The notes beneath the pieces were generated by a model. That model ran no database searches and had not been told where the DNA came from. It saw only the letters and a program-made list of their open reading frames with translations. A program made the translations under genes and the position numbers. This document shows, one piece after another, positions 34,316 through 47,949 of a stretch of 64,000 bases of DNA (position 1 is its first letter; each line of letters begins with the position of its first letter). Source of the stretch: Isoetes taiwanensis (Eukaryota; Streptophyta; Lycopodiopsida; Isoetales; Isoetaceae); contig JAJEKV010000064.1 of NCBI GenBank assembly GCA_021234155.1, forward strand, positions 7,628,001 to 7,692,000, read 5' to 3'.

Positions 34316-37224
34316 GATTTTTAGCATCCATGGAGACCGACCGCCTATGGGACCCAAACAAAAAGAGAGCAGCCAGTTTATTATCGACAGGATTAAAAAA
34401 ACCACCGGGCGGGTTTCGAGGGAAAACCTTAGCAGTAATAGGTCCGGGCATGCTATACAATTGTGTAGGATAGTTCAATACCATCCCTAAGACACAATCG
34501 AGTCCGCGGCATCTATAACCTCCTCGGAGGTATGACCCCAACAAACCCACCGACGCCGTGATTCAATAACTCATGCAAGGGTTGGCCAGGCACTAGTAAT
34601 CGAACATATCGCTCTCTGATATGGGCAAACGCTGGGCAGATCTAGAGGGCATGACATGCATCCTCAATGGCGCCCTGGTGGCAACACTGGCAAAGCCTTT
34701 ACTCGCGGCTTCCCCGAGCCCAACATCCCGCTCCCTCAATGCGAGGCGACGCGGCACCCGCGAATGGAAGTTATAAGCATGCGCTTCTTCATGGGCAACT
34801 GGGTGTACAAGTACTGATGTGGGCCTCTCGTGAGCCTGGGATTGACTTGCCGCCGATAGTGTGCCAGCCTTAACGCGGGCCGAGCATCCGTGATCCCGTG
34901 AGCTTGGGCGGAAAGTAGCATCTAGGTACAACTTAAGTGCCTTGTGATCTTTCTTTGCCCTTACATGTACGCATCTGCTTGCCTCAGATACCCCAAAATG
35001 CGAGAACCATCGAGCTTGCTTGTCCTTCCAAAGAAGCTTTCAAAGTTGGGGACCCATTGCCATGGCCAAAGCAAGGTTGGGCAAACGGTATCACCCATAG
35101 CCACCACCTTCGAAAGTAAAATGATATGGCGCCCAATGCAGCCCGCCAAGGGTAGAAACATGTCTCCCCGAGTAGGATCCGTATGGAATCAGTGGACTTT
35201 TACCCCAAGGGCTCATGCCAAGAAGGCTTTCGACCTGCCGAGGTCATTCCAGTGTTGAGGGATATCACCGACCCCACACTTCGCCCCATATAAAAAGACC
35301 TACCCGCCAATGCCCCCGGAATAAGTGTGGACTGTGGCCCCGTGCATACAACTCGCCTTTGTGGTTGTTGTTCTGCATGGCATATAGTGCTTTCCAACCT
35401 GCCGCCGGACCCGCAACCTCGATGGTAGCATCCCAATGGGTGGTAGTAGAGAACTCGATCCCCAAGTACTTGTAGGCTCTGAGCCACCTCTACATCATGT
35501 CCCCGTAAGTGAATGAGGGAAGCCTTGGCCGACGGATGATGAAACTAGCAAAGACCCTAGTTTTGGCCAAGTTAACTCCTCTGAGAATCGACAAAAAAAG
35601 TGTCAAGAGCATCCAGTGACGCTGCATGCCCTCCGAGTATAGGTCGAGGTTGACATCGGGCCGCATATATGAGTTGCCTGGATTGTGTGATGCATGAGAT
35701 GGGCGCCCGCCTCCATGCTCGAGAGCCAATCTTCCACCGGGTCAATGTACGCCCAAAGAGTGGGGGGAGAGGGGGGCAACCTTGACGACTCCAATAATAC
35801 CGACACGGGTCTGTCCCGACGATGTGATACAGCCTAAGCATACCTCAGATAGCCTATACACCTGTGATTCGCAAGTCAAGGGGAGTCCTCACCGCCGCAA
35901 AAGCTTTTGTGAAATCCACGAAAACAATAGTACAGTGTTTTGTTCTGTGATTCCCCTATCCCTCAATCAATGTGCGCAGAGTGAAGATATGATCAATGGT
36001 GGAATGCCTAGGCTGAAAACCCGCCCGTGGTGAGAGCTCGCACATCCGCCTCCTCTACCCATATTGTCACCACCAAGGGATGCCAAATAATAGTTTTGCA
36101 AAGAGAGAGTCGACCATAATAGTACGATAGTTGGTCGGCATTGAGGGTCCCCCGCCTTGTATATAGACACAACTCTACTAGTGGTCCATCGTGGAGGGAA
36201 GCCTTCTTGCAATGCTTTGTTGAATAACGCCGCGAGAACAGTACCGCGAGGCCCAAACCCATTTCGTGTAGTTCTGCTGCATGCCATCTAAATCAAGCCT
36301 TCCCATTAGCTAGACGCTGTAGGCCCATGATGACATCCCCTTATGTGATGACTAGAGCCATGCCTCTCTCGTGGAGGGGATTAGTGTCCGCCCCGAACGG
36401 GTCGTGAAAAGTCGCTGTGTACCGTAGCCATTGCCCGAGGTGATGTTCCCCGTGGGTCAGGCAGCCTTGCTCAAGACCCTTCTCCGTAATGTCTTGGGGT
36501 GCCGATCCAGAGACCAAACATCCGTTGTTGATGCTCGCGAGGTATCCGCCTTTTTCTTGAGGAAGGAGCGTATTGACCGATGGCCTGCGGGCGGGAGGTG
36601 GGATCGCTGACTTTGCCGGAGTGTGCTGAGCTCCCCGACACTCATCATCAACCACCTCGCTATGGGGAATGTGGTAGCGCCTCGGTTCGCCGTGAGCCGC
36701 CTCTCATAATGCATCTCTCTGCCAGCCCATCGGCGTAGGTGAGTCACCGCCAGATTGCCGCAGAAGTGTGGGGAGTTGCGCCGTCCCGCCAGTCATGCTC
36801 AAGCAAATGGCATACGCCCCTCGACGACGGTAGTCCAGCGCAAATGGGCACCCGGGTTGTTGAGGCAATAGATGCACGGGAGCTTGCCAATGAAGATGCA
36901 CAAACAAAGGGTCGGTGGTTCGAGTCCACTTCTCGCCCCGAGTCCGCTCCAATGGAAAATGGGTAACCAAAAGCAGATCCCGCTCTCAACCAAAGATAAT
37001 CCACCACACCGAGCCGCCTTTGGTTCTCCGCGCCTACAAGTGCAAGAGCCTAGAAGAGGCCATTGTGTTAACCCATTACAAACAACCAGGTCAAAGATAC
37101 TACCCAGCAACAACAACTGCCTGCCATAGCGCGAAATATGGTTGTCGTCTGACACCCTTGACAAAGCCACCTATGCGGGGTTCAACTGCAAGACGTCCTC
37201 TGTTAGGGGCTCAAATTTTGGGAC

Positions 37225-37740
37225 CTACTCGGCTCTTGTGCGTGCATTAAAGTCGCCAAGCAACATAACCTTGCCTAACTGTTTGTGCTGCTGTATGTCA
37301 TCATATAGATCGACATAGTGCTCCAATCTATCCACATCTGAATGAGTGTTATAAAAGTTGCTCTCGGCATGTGGAAAGTAGCATGCTGCTATGAAGAGAA
37401 TGTCGCCATCGCCATGTTGCACGCCAAGCACCTACACAAGTATCGACGATTGTACTGCCCTGCTTTGTGCAACGAGACTGAATGCCCCAAGGTTGCACGA
37501 TAGTAGCAGGCAACCCCGCCATGCCCTCGCTTGCCTGTGCACTCATTGAACACCGAGTAATGCAGATAGCCCGAGGTTCTAAGTACCAGGTTCGTGATGT
37601 TCCCATGTTTCCATGAGGAAAATGAGATCCATATCTGGTACAATAGAGTTGAGACTCTCCCCTTTCTGCCAAGGGAAGCCCCGACAGTTCCAAGATACCA
37701 TCCAGAACAACTAAAGAATTCTAAGTTATGGATCATATCA
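37225..37740 (-). pseudogene. LINE-alpha endonuclease domain (copy B)
   Basis: The frame at 37,431-37,225 holds HGDGDILFIAACYFPHAESN and runs into GKVMLLGDFNARTRAE, the best preserved endonuclease core in the window. Upstream frames hold the RGHGGVACYYR block. The C-terminal DSNHRPL block lies near 36,920. Compared with copy A this central part is in frame over a longer distance, yet the frame still breaks on either side. Confidence 0.85.
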
Positions 37741-39518
37741 ACAATCAGTATTTAACATTTTCCAGCTTGCCCAAGCTGTATTTGTAATCTCGGTTGCATG
37801 GAAGCCAGATTTGAAATAGTTGCAATGTGGAATAGAAGATAGAAAATCAAGTGTAACATGTATTAGAAGAGTATTTGTATTGAACAAAGTACTGATATGT
37901 CTTCATTTCTGTTTGATGAAAAGCCAAGCATTCAAGCATTGCTCATAATGCATGCAACATCGTAGAATCATAAGGCAATAATCATTGATGGCGGAGGAAG
38001 TAAGCTAGGTAGGCACAAATGCAAGAGTCAAAATAACTAGCATAAACATTCGAATGAGCAGTATATACCTGGCTCTCGAACTCTAGAAAGAACACAACTT
38101 CTATTGGGAAAACTCACATCCCAAGCAAAGGTATTTATAGCAAGTTCAATATAACAAAATGAAACAAAACAAAATGAAATGTTACATGTGATGGAGATGG
38201 AGAAATAGTGGTATTCAGAAACCCAACTGCCAATTTGAGGAGCAATAATGATATTTAGAAGTCAAATGCCAAATGAGATCGTAATGCAAAATGAAAATCT
38301 AAATCTAAGAAAAGCTCCGCTGAACTAGTGTGATAAGACAAGTCCCAAATGGGTCATTTTACACCATATTTTGAAACCTTTAACCTTTCATTTTAATAAG
38401 GTTTTGAAGCTTGGGCTACACTGATATTATTGCATGTTTATGTCAGGAAACCCTAGTCTGCCCTTGCCGATTTGTGGGACTTTATGAGCATCAAATTGCT
38501 AACATTGCTTGAATGCTCATAAGCTTTCTACTCGTTTATAATAATTAATTCAAAACGAACTACATAGCTCCAAGGTCGCGTAGAAAGCAAAGCAACATAA
38601 TTTGAGGCCACTGTGCAATAATGTATTCTATTGGTATAGAAATAGTAGTGGCAGGAGCATGTTTGTAAGGTCCGTATTCGTGGCATCTATTAACTGGAAC
38701 TTCAACTCTAACAGTTCCTATCCTGTCTACTTTCTGATATGGAGCAAGCACGGGGGAGTGGTCCACGATGAATAGGTTATTGGAATATAGCAAAAATTAT
38801 GGCAAATATTATGTAAATGTTATTCCTAAGATCACCTAATGATATAAAGGGGCTAAGCTATAACATCAAAATCAAGGGAAACGTCTAACATAGTTATAAG
38901 AACCATTGATATTTATGGAAGGGGTCGAGGCACTATCATTGGGATGATTATTAGTTGAGGGAGCAGCCCATAGATAATATCTCATATGATAAGTCATGTA
39001 ATCTAATTAAAGGCAATGAGCTATTTTGATATTAAAGGCAACTCCCTGCTAAAAAAGGCTAAAGTCGTGAAGAGGTCTATAAATAGAACTTAAAATTCAG
39101 TTAGAGATATCTCTGCAATTAGAGCTCCGATTGAGACAACTTTTACTTCATTGAAACTGGCCCAAAGCCTAGTTTCCGAATTGGGGAGGCACATCTTGTA
39201 ATTCATCATTATGAGGGAGTAATGGCCGAAAACGTGACACGGAGTCACAAATTACTGCTACAACGACATTACAGATTTACAGTTGCTTTCTGATGTGCGA
39301 CTACTTGGAGTAGCGAGACTAGCCTGGAGGGCCAATAAGCCAGATGCCAGAGCTTTGTATTTGGCATAGCACTTGTGTTTTGCCATAATCCAGTGGATCC
39401 GATTGGGTGGTAATGGTGTTGTCGTATCAATTGTGCATTAATAAAGTTTCCTTAGTCCTTTTATCGTGGGTTCTATGATTATGTGTTATTACAACAACCC
39501 AAATATACATGAGTCGTG
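37741..39518. other. Unrecognised stretch (copy B)
   Basis: Counterpart of 3,341-5,123; nothing else recognised besides the small ORF at 38,560-38,793. Disrupted only around 39,225-39,330. Confidence 0.4.
38560..38793 (-). CDS. Unrecognised conserved small ORF or exon (copy B)
   Basis: Same predicted protein as 4,127-4,387 over 77 residues. A four-base insertion (ACAT) near 38,562 replaces the copy A extension by a stop. Confidence 0.35.
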   Translation of the reverse strand: MLYSNNLFIVDHSPVLAPYQKVDRIGTVRVEVPVNRCHEYGPYKHAPATTISIPIEYIIAQWPQIMLLCFLRDLGAM

Positions 39519-39955
39519 TCATTTTTCAATCAAAGGGGGAGAAAATTTAAGTTGTAGCAGATTATTTTTGTAAAAAATATCAAAAGCATTTTGGCATTCC
39601 TGTGTCCATTCAATAGTTACAAATTTGCTCTCTTTCTTGCCAGATCTATCTATCTTGGTTGGGCTAGCTATGGGGCTTAGAATATGAGAGAAATTTGGCA
39701 TGCACATTCTTAAAAAACTAATCATACCCATGAAACTCTTAACCTATTTGAGTATTCTTAGCAGTGCTAGCTTCTTTAGTGCTTCCATTATATCCTCTGC
39801 TGCCTTGATGCCTTTAGTGCACACTTCATGTCCAAGCAATTGGCCTTTCGAGCACAAGAACTGCACTTGTTTGGGTTTACACTTACACCACACTCTCTAC
39901 ATAATCACCAATCTTATTGTAGTAAGATATGCTTTAGTGCAAAAAATGAAATCAA
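39519..39955 (-). pseudogene. Ty3/gypsy RT-connection fragment (copy B)
   Basis: Same as 5,124-5,560. Here LGHEVCTKGIKA and FMGMISFLRMCMP lie in one frame separated by a single TAG stop near 39,745, while copy A needs a frameshift. Copy B is therefore closer to the ancestral frame. Confidence 0.87.
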
Positions 39956-40589
39956 ATACCTAGAGTTGCATGTTCCAGGCAAGTTGTAAGGATAAGAAAT
40001 TAGTCTTGATATCAGATTTGGAGTTTCTCAAGCATGTGCTACAAATTGATGCATTGTACTTTCTTCACAACGGGAGTGGCCTGAGGCTTTCGACCAAAGA
40101 GAAACAAATGAGATCGGGAGATTTTGAAAAAAAACTTTTCAAACATATCAAGGACTACAAATTTCAACTGGAAGAAACTCACTTCAAAAGAGGAGGTACA
40201 TCAATCATAGTGTTCTTTCATTTGTATTGTAGTATCCTCCATTTTTTTGGTTGAATTTGATTGCATTGTAATTGAAGCAATTGAACTATTAAATCAATAA
40301 AGAAGGAAGCTAACGAATTGATTGGTCAAAAGTCCATCAAGCGTCGTTCTCTAAGGAGGATTTCAAGGTATTACTGCAACCAGATTGCCTTAAATTGCCA
40401 AATGACCCTGAGCAAAAACATGCTCGCCGATGAACAAATGATGTAATTACCAGCAATCGAACTCCCTCTCCCCTCGAGTCTAAAAGGTGTTATATGGAAA
40501 TTCATAAGTATTATCAACTCTTATTTATATTGTGACCATGAATGTTTTTATGAAAGCATGGTCGTATTGTAACAGGAACATCTACATGG

Positions 40590-41060
40590 ATCCCCCCCCT
40601 TCCCAAAAAAAAGGGGGGAGATTCAGAACGCAATAAATGAGTGCTGGAGAACCGTAGTTGTTGATTTGTACCGCAATGGGAAATTTCCATGAGGAAATGT
40701 CAAGATAAGTGGAAATGACTGTAATTCCCTAAATACAACATGAGATTTTTTAGCACATTATGTTCTTTTTATATTTTAGAAAGCATCAATTGAACTAGAG
40801 CGAGCTCAAGACCTTGATGAGCAAGTAATGACGATGCATGAGCCTCGCAATTTGAAGAGGCAATGACGACAATGCCAACATAATAGTCTGATCATTAGTT
40901 GGAGCTTGAGATTTCGCATTTTGTTGGACTAAATGCTAATGTAGTTTTTGTTAGGCTATAAAAGAACTGTCTCTAACTCAAATGTCTACATTTGTAAGAA
41001 CTATTAATTTTACTTTTATTGATTTTTCATATTTATTATTGGGGTCCTTAGAGCGTTTCA
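40590..41060 (+). repeat. LTR-like stretch (copy B)
   Basis: Counterpart of 6,190-6,665, with a longer A/G run (AAAAAAAAGGGGGGAGATT near 40,605-40,622) at the polypurine tract. Confidence 0.35.
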
Positions 41061-41279
41061 ATTCTGCATACAATCTTCCAAATTCTATTCTTTACAAGTT
41101 TTGAAATACTTACTATACAAAGTTAATATCTAATATATTTCCTATAATACATCAATTTCTAAAGTACCACTAAACTCAGGTGATGGTGATCCTCTTCAGT
41201 TTGTATTTGTATGCACATGTGCTCTTGCTGCACATTCCATTGGGAGAACCATTGAGCTCGTCTCTCCTTCTAGCAGGCA

Positions 41280-41795
41280 TGAGGCAGCACTACGGACCAT
41301 AACCATGGTATAAGCGGACGTCCATTGCCTATACTGACTACCTTTTGAAGGTAGATAGTGTGGCAGTCAAGTGCGGCCCTTTATAGGGGCAAGAAACTTG
41401 TCTCATGCAGAAGAATCTGATATGGGACTATATTTTACCCCAAGTGCCGGAGTTAGGAAGGCTTTCTGCACCTGTTCCAGAACATTCCAAGTGGTCAGGA
41501 TATCAACGTGCCCCAGACTTTGACCCTATATGGAAGAATGAGCTCCATTAAAGTGTGACCGATGGGCTTAGTCACACAACTCTGCCTTGTAATTGTTGTT
41601 CTACATCACATACAGTGCCTTCCAGCCCGCTGTCACTCGTAATCAAAAAAATTCTATGCTCAAGTACTTGTAGGTGGGTGCTACTTGCATATTTTGCCCC
41701 TGATAAGCAAAGCCTTGGCTAGCGCGTAGATGAGATGAGTAATACCAACTTTGAACCTTAGTGTTGGCCAAGAGTAGTACCTTAGTCTTGGCCAA
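41280..41795 (-). mobile_element. LINE-alpha fragment (copy B)
   Basis: Counterpart of 6,880-7,400, almost unchanged. Confidence 0.75.
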
Positions 41796-41884
41796 GAGAC
41801 TTTCCTTTAAAGTCACCTTAACATTGAACGTTAATATTGTAACCCTGTTACACCTTTAAAGTCACCTTTAATATTTGACCCCTC

Positions 41885-41894
41885 TATATAAAGG
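41885..41894 (+). promoter_or_regulatory. TATA box (copy B)
   Basis: TATATAAAGG with the same duplicated CTTTAAAGTCACC blocks upstream as in copy A. Confidence 0.45.
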
Positions 41895-41899
41895 CCTTA

Positions 41900-43460
41900 G
41901 TTGTTGCTTCTATCTTTTGGCTTCTCCTATCTCGGATCTCGCGCCTCAACTCCAGTGCCTTCGCCTTGGGCCCCGGCCATAGCATCAGGTCTTGACCTCA
42001 AAGCGCCCAGCTATGGATGTCACACGGTTAGTCAAATTTCCTCCATGGGTTCTTTTACGTAGTTATGAGTCCTTTTGTAGGTATTGAACTGTATTGAGTC
42101 TTATGGATGGAGTTGAAGTATGATCTTATTGTATGTATAATCTATGGATGATCTTGTGAATGATCTAGCTCTTAAGCTTGCACTCATTGCAGGTCATGGG
42201 AAGGAACTGTCCTTTATAGTAAGTCCTTGATCTAGAAGATTAGTATGTATTTGTTAGTATGCTCCTAGTTCTAGGGGCTTTGAACTATTTGGATTCCAAG
42301 TCAAGGCCACATGTGATCTCCATGGAATAATCGGGGTTTTGCCATAAGTTGAGTAGAAACACTAGCATGATCTAGTTCAACTAAGTAATGATGAGACTGA
42401 CTCCCCAGTTGGGGATGCAATGACGGGTATGGATCAATGTGTCTCTGATGAGGAGTAGTTAGTAGGTGATCCTCAACTCTGTCCCTTGTAAACCATGGCC
42501 ATGCTTCAATTCAATGGCATTAACCCATAGTTCTACTCGCGGACACTTAGGCATTACTCAGTTGTGTCGCGGAGGAGTATACTTTGGAAAATCCTTGAGG
42601 TAATACTATGGGCTCTTCTATGGGTACCGTGTCCCCAAGCTCCAGATCACCTCTGGCATTCATGGTTGACCCTATCCTCGCAAGACTCAAAAGAGGGATG
42701 GAAGTGGAAGCCTAGCCTTATTGCATATAACTTGCCAGTTAGTCAGTAAGCACTCTTGTCTTATGAAAAGCCCTGAGACTCGGTGACCAAACTACTTCTT
42801 TTAGATAATCTCTAAATTGTAAGATATACATATTTTAGCATACTCTAAAGGTAAGATGGTACCCTCTTGCTCATTCACATCTCTAGCTTACAAATATCTC
42901 TCTTTGGATATTGTGGGCTCGGGTGTGACTTAATGGCTATGAAACAAAAGAAGTAGCTTAACCAAAATGCAATCCACATGTAGTTGCAACTATATTTCAA
43001 TTGCACCCAAGATAAGATCATTGGACAATAACGCATAGGACATATGTAGGAACTATTAGGTTCTGCTTCCATCTGCAGAAAAAATAGTTGAATAAGGTGT
43101 TCTATTCAAGTAGAAGAAATGGATACATAAATAGGTTGTACCAGGATCTTATCAAACAACTTAGTTGAGTCTCCAGATTCACCTTAAAAAAAAATCATGC
43201 TGAATATTTGAACATTTTAGGCTTAATAATATGATTATGTATGTCTATCCACCAAGAATATAAGCAATGGAACGATGAACTGGGATAAGTTTTATAGATG
43301 TAAGTGTGTATAGAGAATATGAATGGACAATCTAAGACAATAACTACATTTTTTTTACATAAGCGAGACCCTGATAGTATAACCATGCTTTTAGCTTCAG
43401 CAATAAAGCAACATCGATAGCTGTTTGTGGTAATAATATATAGCATATATAGCATAATAA
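41900..43460. other. Unrecognised stretch (copy B)
   Basis: Counterpart of 7,500-9,060. Nothing recognised beyond the leader-like part after the TATA box. Confidence 0.4.
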
Positions 43461-43571
43461 CATGGGGTTTTCTTTGTGTTTTTGTACGCTTTTCACTAAG
43501 GTTTTCCTATGATTTCGTGATGTATTCAAATGGATGTACTAATGCGTACATCTAGAGTGCACCATTCCTGA

Positions 43572-43771
43572 GCCATTGATTTTAGCCTTTTTTTTTCAAT
43601 GGTCAACAACCAATGGCTCACAACAAAAGCCCTTTTTTTTGTGCGTGTGGTGCATAATGGGCACATGAAGGGCCATTGATTTTAGCCTTTTTTTTCAATG
43701 GTCAACAACCAATGGCTCACAACAAAAGCCCTCTTTTTGTGTGTGTGGTGCATAATGGGCACATGAAGGGC
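43572..43771 (+). repeat. Tandem duplication, ~100-bp unit (copy B)
   Basis: Two units as at 9,181-9,383, with T-run lengths different from copy A. Confidence 0.9.
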
Positions 43772-44389
43772 TTGAAGGGCGCATGTAGTGCAGTTTCCCC
43801 GCCGGCAACACATTTCTTATCATAACTTTTGATCCAGAGCTCTGTTTCAGATGATTTTTATTGCGTTGGAAAGCTCTCTTCGAGATCTTTTTGATAATGT
43901 ATGATATGGATATGTTTGGTTAAGTTATCTATGCTAAAACAGCAATTTTTCGGCCGGGTTTGATAGGCTTTCACATCCTACCAGCTGATTAATACAGGAT
44001 TGCGCTATTGGATATTGTTTTATGGCTCATTCCGAATGAAGCTTGCAAAAAATTACTATGCATTTTTAGATTTTGAGGCAGTTATTAAGCAAATTCCAAG
44101 GCTTCTAGATCCTTGTGGTAACAAGCAGAAAAATTTCCCACTTTGGTTTCTCACCACAAAAATCCATGGAGGCCAAAGGCTGCTGTTAAATTCCAGTTGA
44201 AAAATATTTGTGTATGGGTGTTGCAAACTTTATGACTTCCAGAATAATGGGATCAATTTGCTCTATCTTTATGGTAACTTTTACTTATGTTCTATTTGTT
44301 TTATTGTGATCAAATTCAAAAGCTACAGGTGATGAAAGCCTCAAATGAATTCTAGTTTTTTTTTCTGGTTTGAATTTTAAAATTTTTGT

Positions 44390-44835
44390 CACACCCGGGG
44401 AGGGGGGGAGGGTTGACGTCCCTAAGGCCCCGAAGGGGCCAAAATTTTTTTTTTGCAACACAAACCATTAACATCCAACATATAAAAATTAAATCCCCCA
44501 ACACATAACAACCAACGCATAACAACCATTGACATTAACAACCAACACATAACGACCATTGACATTAATTAACACAACCATTGGGTTCAACACATTTAAA
44601 TTAAAATCCCCCTTAAACCCCCTTTGGTTTGGGTGCATATTCACACGGGGGTGACTCCGGACAGCGAGAGCCCTCATAATTGTATTTTGCACGTACGAAA
44701 TCAACATCATATAGTATTCCGCTTGAAATCTTATAGTATTTTGCGAATTTTGTTATACAGTATAGCAAATTTTGTACTTGCATACCCCACAAACGAGGAA
44801 CTTTATGTATGGTGTAGATTAAGGAATAAGGGGTG
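44390..44835 (+). mobile_element. Single-arm relative of the foldback element (copy B)
   Basis: Counterpart of 10,010-10,440. Here the CATACCCCACAAACGAGGAA block matches the intact foldback arm better than copy A does. Confidence 0.7.
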
Positions 44836-45722
44836 AATAACAGGGGGTTTCTTTTCTATTTTTGTACTTTTTTTCCTAAGGTTTTTATATGATTTCATGG
44901 ATGTATTTGATGAGGCATACTAATTAGTATATCTAGAGTGCACATACGCTTGAACTAATTTTGATGCCTATATCCAATGGTTTAGACCCATATATCATAT
45001 ATTTCGTTATTATATTGTACTTTTCTTATTGTATCACATTCTGCTTGACATGCAAGGCTCTAGATAACCCATTTTAGGGTTATGTGTTGGGAACTTATTG
45101 ACTTCCTTCATCATCACGCAGGTAGATAGGCCTCATCGTCAACATTCGAGCATCCAGATTGTCTCCAGCATCCAGACTTAAGCAGTGGCAGCAGGACTGC
45201 ACCAGCACAGGTGCCCGAACACAGGGATCTCCATCCCGCCCAATACCAAACCATGCCGGCTCCTTCTTGGAATTAGATTGAAATTCAGCACAGGGGCTTT
45301 TCGGCTAGCAGCAGATAGGGCCTAATCTAGTTCAGATCAGCTTCACAGGCTCTTGGTTAGTTTGATTCAAGCATGGGATTTTTTGTTCATAGGGGAATTT
45401 AGGGCATCGAATCCTTTTCCTTGGAACTTTTCCAATTGTGGGATTTGAGCTTCCTTGAAAGGAAAGATCTCTAGCTGAACATATAGTTTATGATTAGGGC
45501 ATATCTGGTATAAACGAGAGCGCAATATAGGTATGCTTTTGTTTGCTCCAAGTGAAGGATTGTTTGAGAGTTGTGAAGCATGCAGTTTTCAGGTGATTTT
45601 CAACTATAATGAGTAAACGAAGAGTACATCTTATTTTGTGAATTTAAAGTGCCCAGTGTCGTATTTGTTTTTGAAACCGTAACGAATGAGATTCTTTGAC
45701 CTGCATAGGTGAATCAACATAG

Positions 45723-45817
45723 CCCATTCTAAAGTGGGCTTCATTGGACTTGGTGCAATGAGCTATGGCATGGCAACTACTCTTGTTCGTAAAGGATGTT
45801 CTGTCCAAGGCTATGAT
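45723..45817 (+). pseudogene. Exon of hydroxyisobutyrate dehydrogenase-type NAD-binding domain (copy B)
   Basis: Identical in sequence to the exon at 11,317-11,411, including the GTAAGT donor and AACATAG acceptor. Flanking introns differ by several indels at CG and CAG contexts, while the exon does not differ at all. Confidence 0.75.
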
Positions 45818-47025
45818 GTAAGTTGTGCCTAATCCACCTTTTTAAACGTTTGTCTTCAATTCTTGGCAGCGCAGGTTAGTTTGTTTCTGTTAAAGTAACG
45901 GGGACTTGACTTCGCTCTTCTGCTAGCATCATCATGTGGATTCTATTTGGTATAGAAAACTATCCACGGACGGATGCCGCTGTAGCACAGATTGGCCATG
46001 CTTCTCCTGATCAAATGCACAAGGCCAAGAATTCAAGCTCTTAAAGCGGCAAATCCTCTTTTGCAAATTGCAGTCGGCAACAAACCAGGTTAGGAAGCGG
46101 AAGCTTTTGCAGGTTGTGCAAAAGAAGAGCAAGCTCTGAACTCGGCTGTTTTACATGTAAGTAAGAAGTTCGTAAAATGGCAGGCATACACTACTTATAG
46201 AATTGTAGATCATTCAGGCACCTACGGTGGAGACCTAGATCGATGCCGTTGTCATGTTGAAGGTAAGATTTGTGTGTTTCACCAATTTTGGGATCTCTTA
46301 TTATTGTTATTCATCTCTTTTATTTCATTGTTCACGCATTGTTTGGCAAGAATTCAACCAATATTTGCATGGCTTTTAACTTTTTTACTCTATTAGAATG
46401 TGAAGCCTGAGGACTGTTGTGCTGACAATTCCTCCAAGCCGTAACTGGCCCCTCTTATGCTTCCACGTGTGATTGAAAGGTATCATCACTTGGTTGCTGG
46501 AATGTTGAACGGATTGAGACGATTTGGTGAATCGTTTTGAAGAATCTGGCCGCTTTGTATGCTGGGTTGTCTATCCATGTTATGAAATAGGTGAAGGATA
46601 CTACCAGACAATGTATAGTTTTGCTGCAATCTGGCATTATAATGTATGGTTTTGCTGCAATGTGGCATCATCTCTGCTTACACCGACAAAAAAGCTTTAT
46701 GCATGTAAGTGTTTCTGCCTTATGCATGTAGGTTTTTCTATTTAAGATGTTGTGAAATATCATTGAAATTATGCGGGTATGCTGTTTATTCAAGCATTGA
46801 TCTGCTTCATATCAAGCATTGCTCTGCTTCATAAAGGTGGAGTAGCATTGCTCATGTTCAGGAAAATGCGTGCTTCTTCAGAAAAACAAATGTTGAAATG
46901 CTTTGGGACAATCAGATAAAACATTGGCACATTTACATAGGTTTTTCACGAGGAAACAAGTTGGAGAGGTTATTGTACAGACAATTGCTTTATTAGACAG
47001 TTGCTTTATTAATGTTAACATAACA

Positions 47026-47070
47026 CATTCCATTCCATTCCATTCCATTCCATTCCATTCCATTCCATTC
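47026..47070 (+). repeat. TTCCA pentanucleotide array (copy B)
   Basis: Nine ATTCC units, same length class as in copy A. Confidence 0.85.
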
Positions 47071-47344
47071 GACACAATGACATGGTGAATTCTCGAATTT
47101 AATATAATTGTTCAAGTGCATAGTTTACAAATATGTTTAGTTTGGAGACTCCACTAGTATATTAAACTAGTATATTAAACTAATATGGATCTCCTCGTAC
47201 GTGCTAACAAGCTACGAGGAAATAGTTGTTCAAGTGCATATTATCAGTGTAATAACCAACACACATAAAGTTTATCTATGTTGGCTTTAGTTAGGGCCCA
47301 TAGGGCCCAAAAAATTTTTGAATATAACAACTAACACACAACGA

Positions 47345-47946
47345 CCATTAACATTATTGACACAAACCATTGCATCCAACGCATTCAAATTAAAATCCCC
47401 CCGAGAAACCCCCTTTGGTTTGGGTGCATATTCACACGGGGGGTTACGTAGGGCAGCGAGAGCCTCTAAAAATTTACAATACATGTACAAAATTAACACC
47501 ATTAAGTACATTATCTCAAACCTTATAGTATTTTGCAAACCTCAATATACAGTATACAAAAATTTGTATAAGCATACCCCACAAACGAGGATCGATATGT
47601 ACGGTCCAAATCAAGGAATAAAGGGCAAATATGCCCATCCGACAGCTCTCGATGCTCGGAGTAACCCCCCTTTATTCCTTGATTTGGACCGTACATAGCG
47701 ATCCTCGTTTGTGGGGTATGCTTATACAAGTTTTTGTATACTGTATATTGAGGTTTGCAAGATACTATAAGGTTTGAGATAATGTACTTAATGGTGTTAA
47801 TTTTGTACATGTATTGTATATTTTTAGAGGCTCTCGCTGCCCTACGTAACCCCCCGCGTGAATATGCACCCAAACCAAAGGAGGTTTCAGGCGGATTTTA
47901 ATTTAAATGCGTTGGATGCAATGGTTTGTGTCAATAATGTTAATGG
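47345..47946. mobile_element. Foldback element with long inverted arms (copy B)
   Basis: Left arm 47,345 to about 47,626 and right arm about 47,668 to 47,946 are near-perfect complements, with a loop of about 40 bp. Mirror blocks include CCATTAACATTATTGACACA, TTTGGTTTGGGTGCATATTC, GGTTACGTAGGGCAGCGAG, CATACCCCACAAACGAGGAT and CGGTCCAAATCAAGGAATAA. Cleaner than copy A. The near-perfect pairing points to recent activity or gene conversion between arms. Confidence 0.9.
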
Positions 47947-47949
47947 TAT

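Larger units (their letters stand above)
34296..37740 (-). mobile_element. LINE-alpha, non-LTR retrotransposon (copy B)
   Basis: Same element as 1-3,340 but with the complete 3' end visible. Minus-strand order: endonuclease with GKRGHGGVACYYR (about 37,545-37,510) and GDFNAR (37,257-37,240), linker, RT and C-terminus. The left 2.6 kb (34,400-37,050) is heavily disrupted by small indels at CTG/CAG/CGG contexts relative to copy A. The UTR runs GGTTTTTTTAATCCTGTCG to GATGCTAAAAATC and the GAATT tail. Confidence 0.9.
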
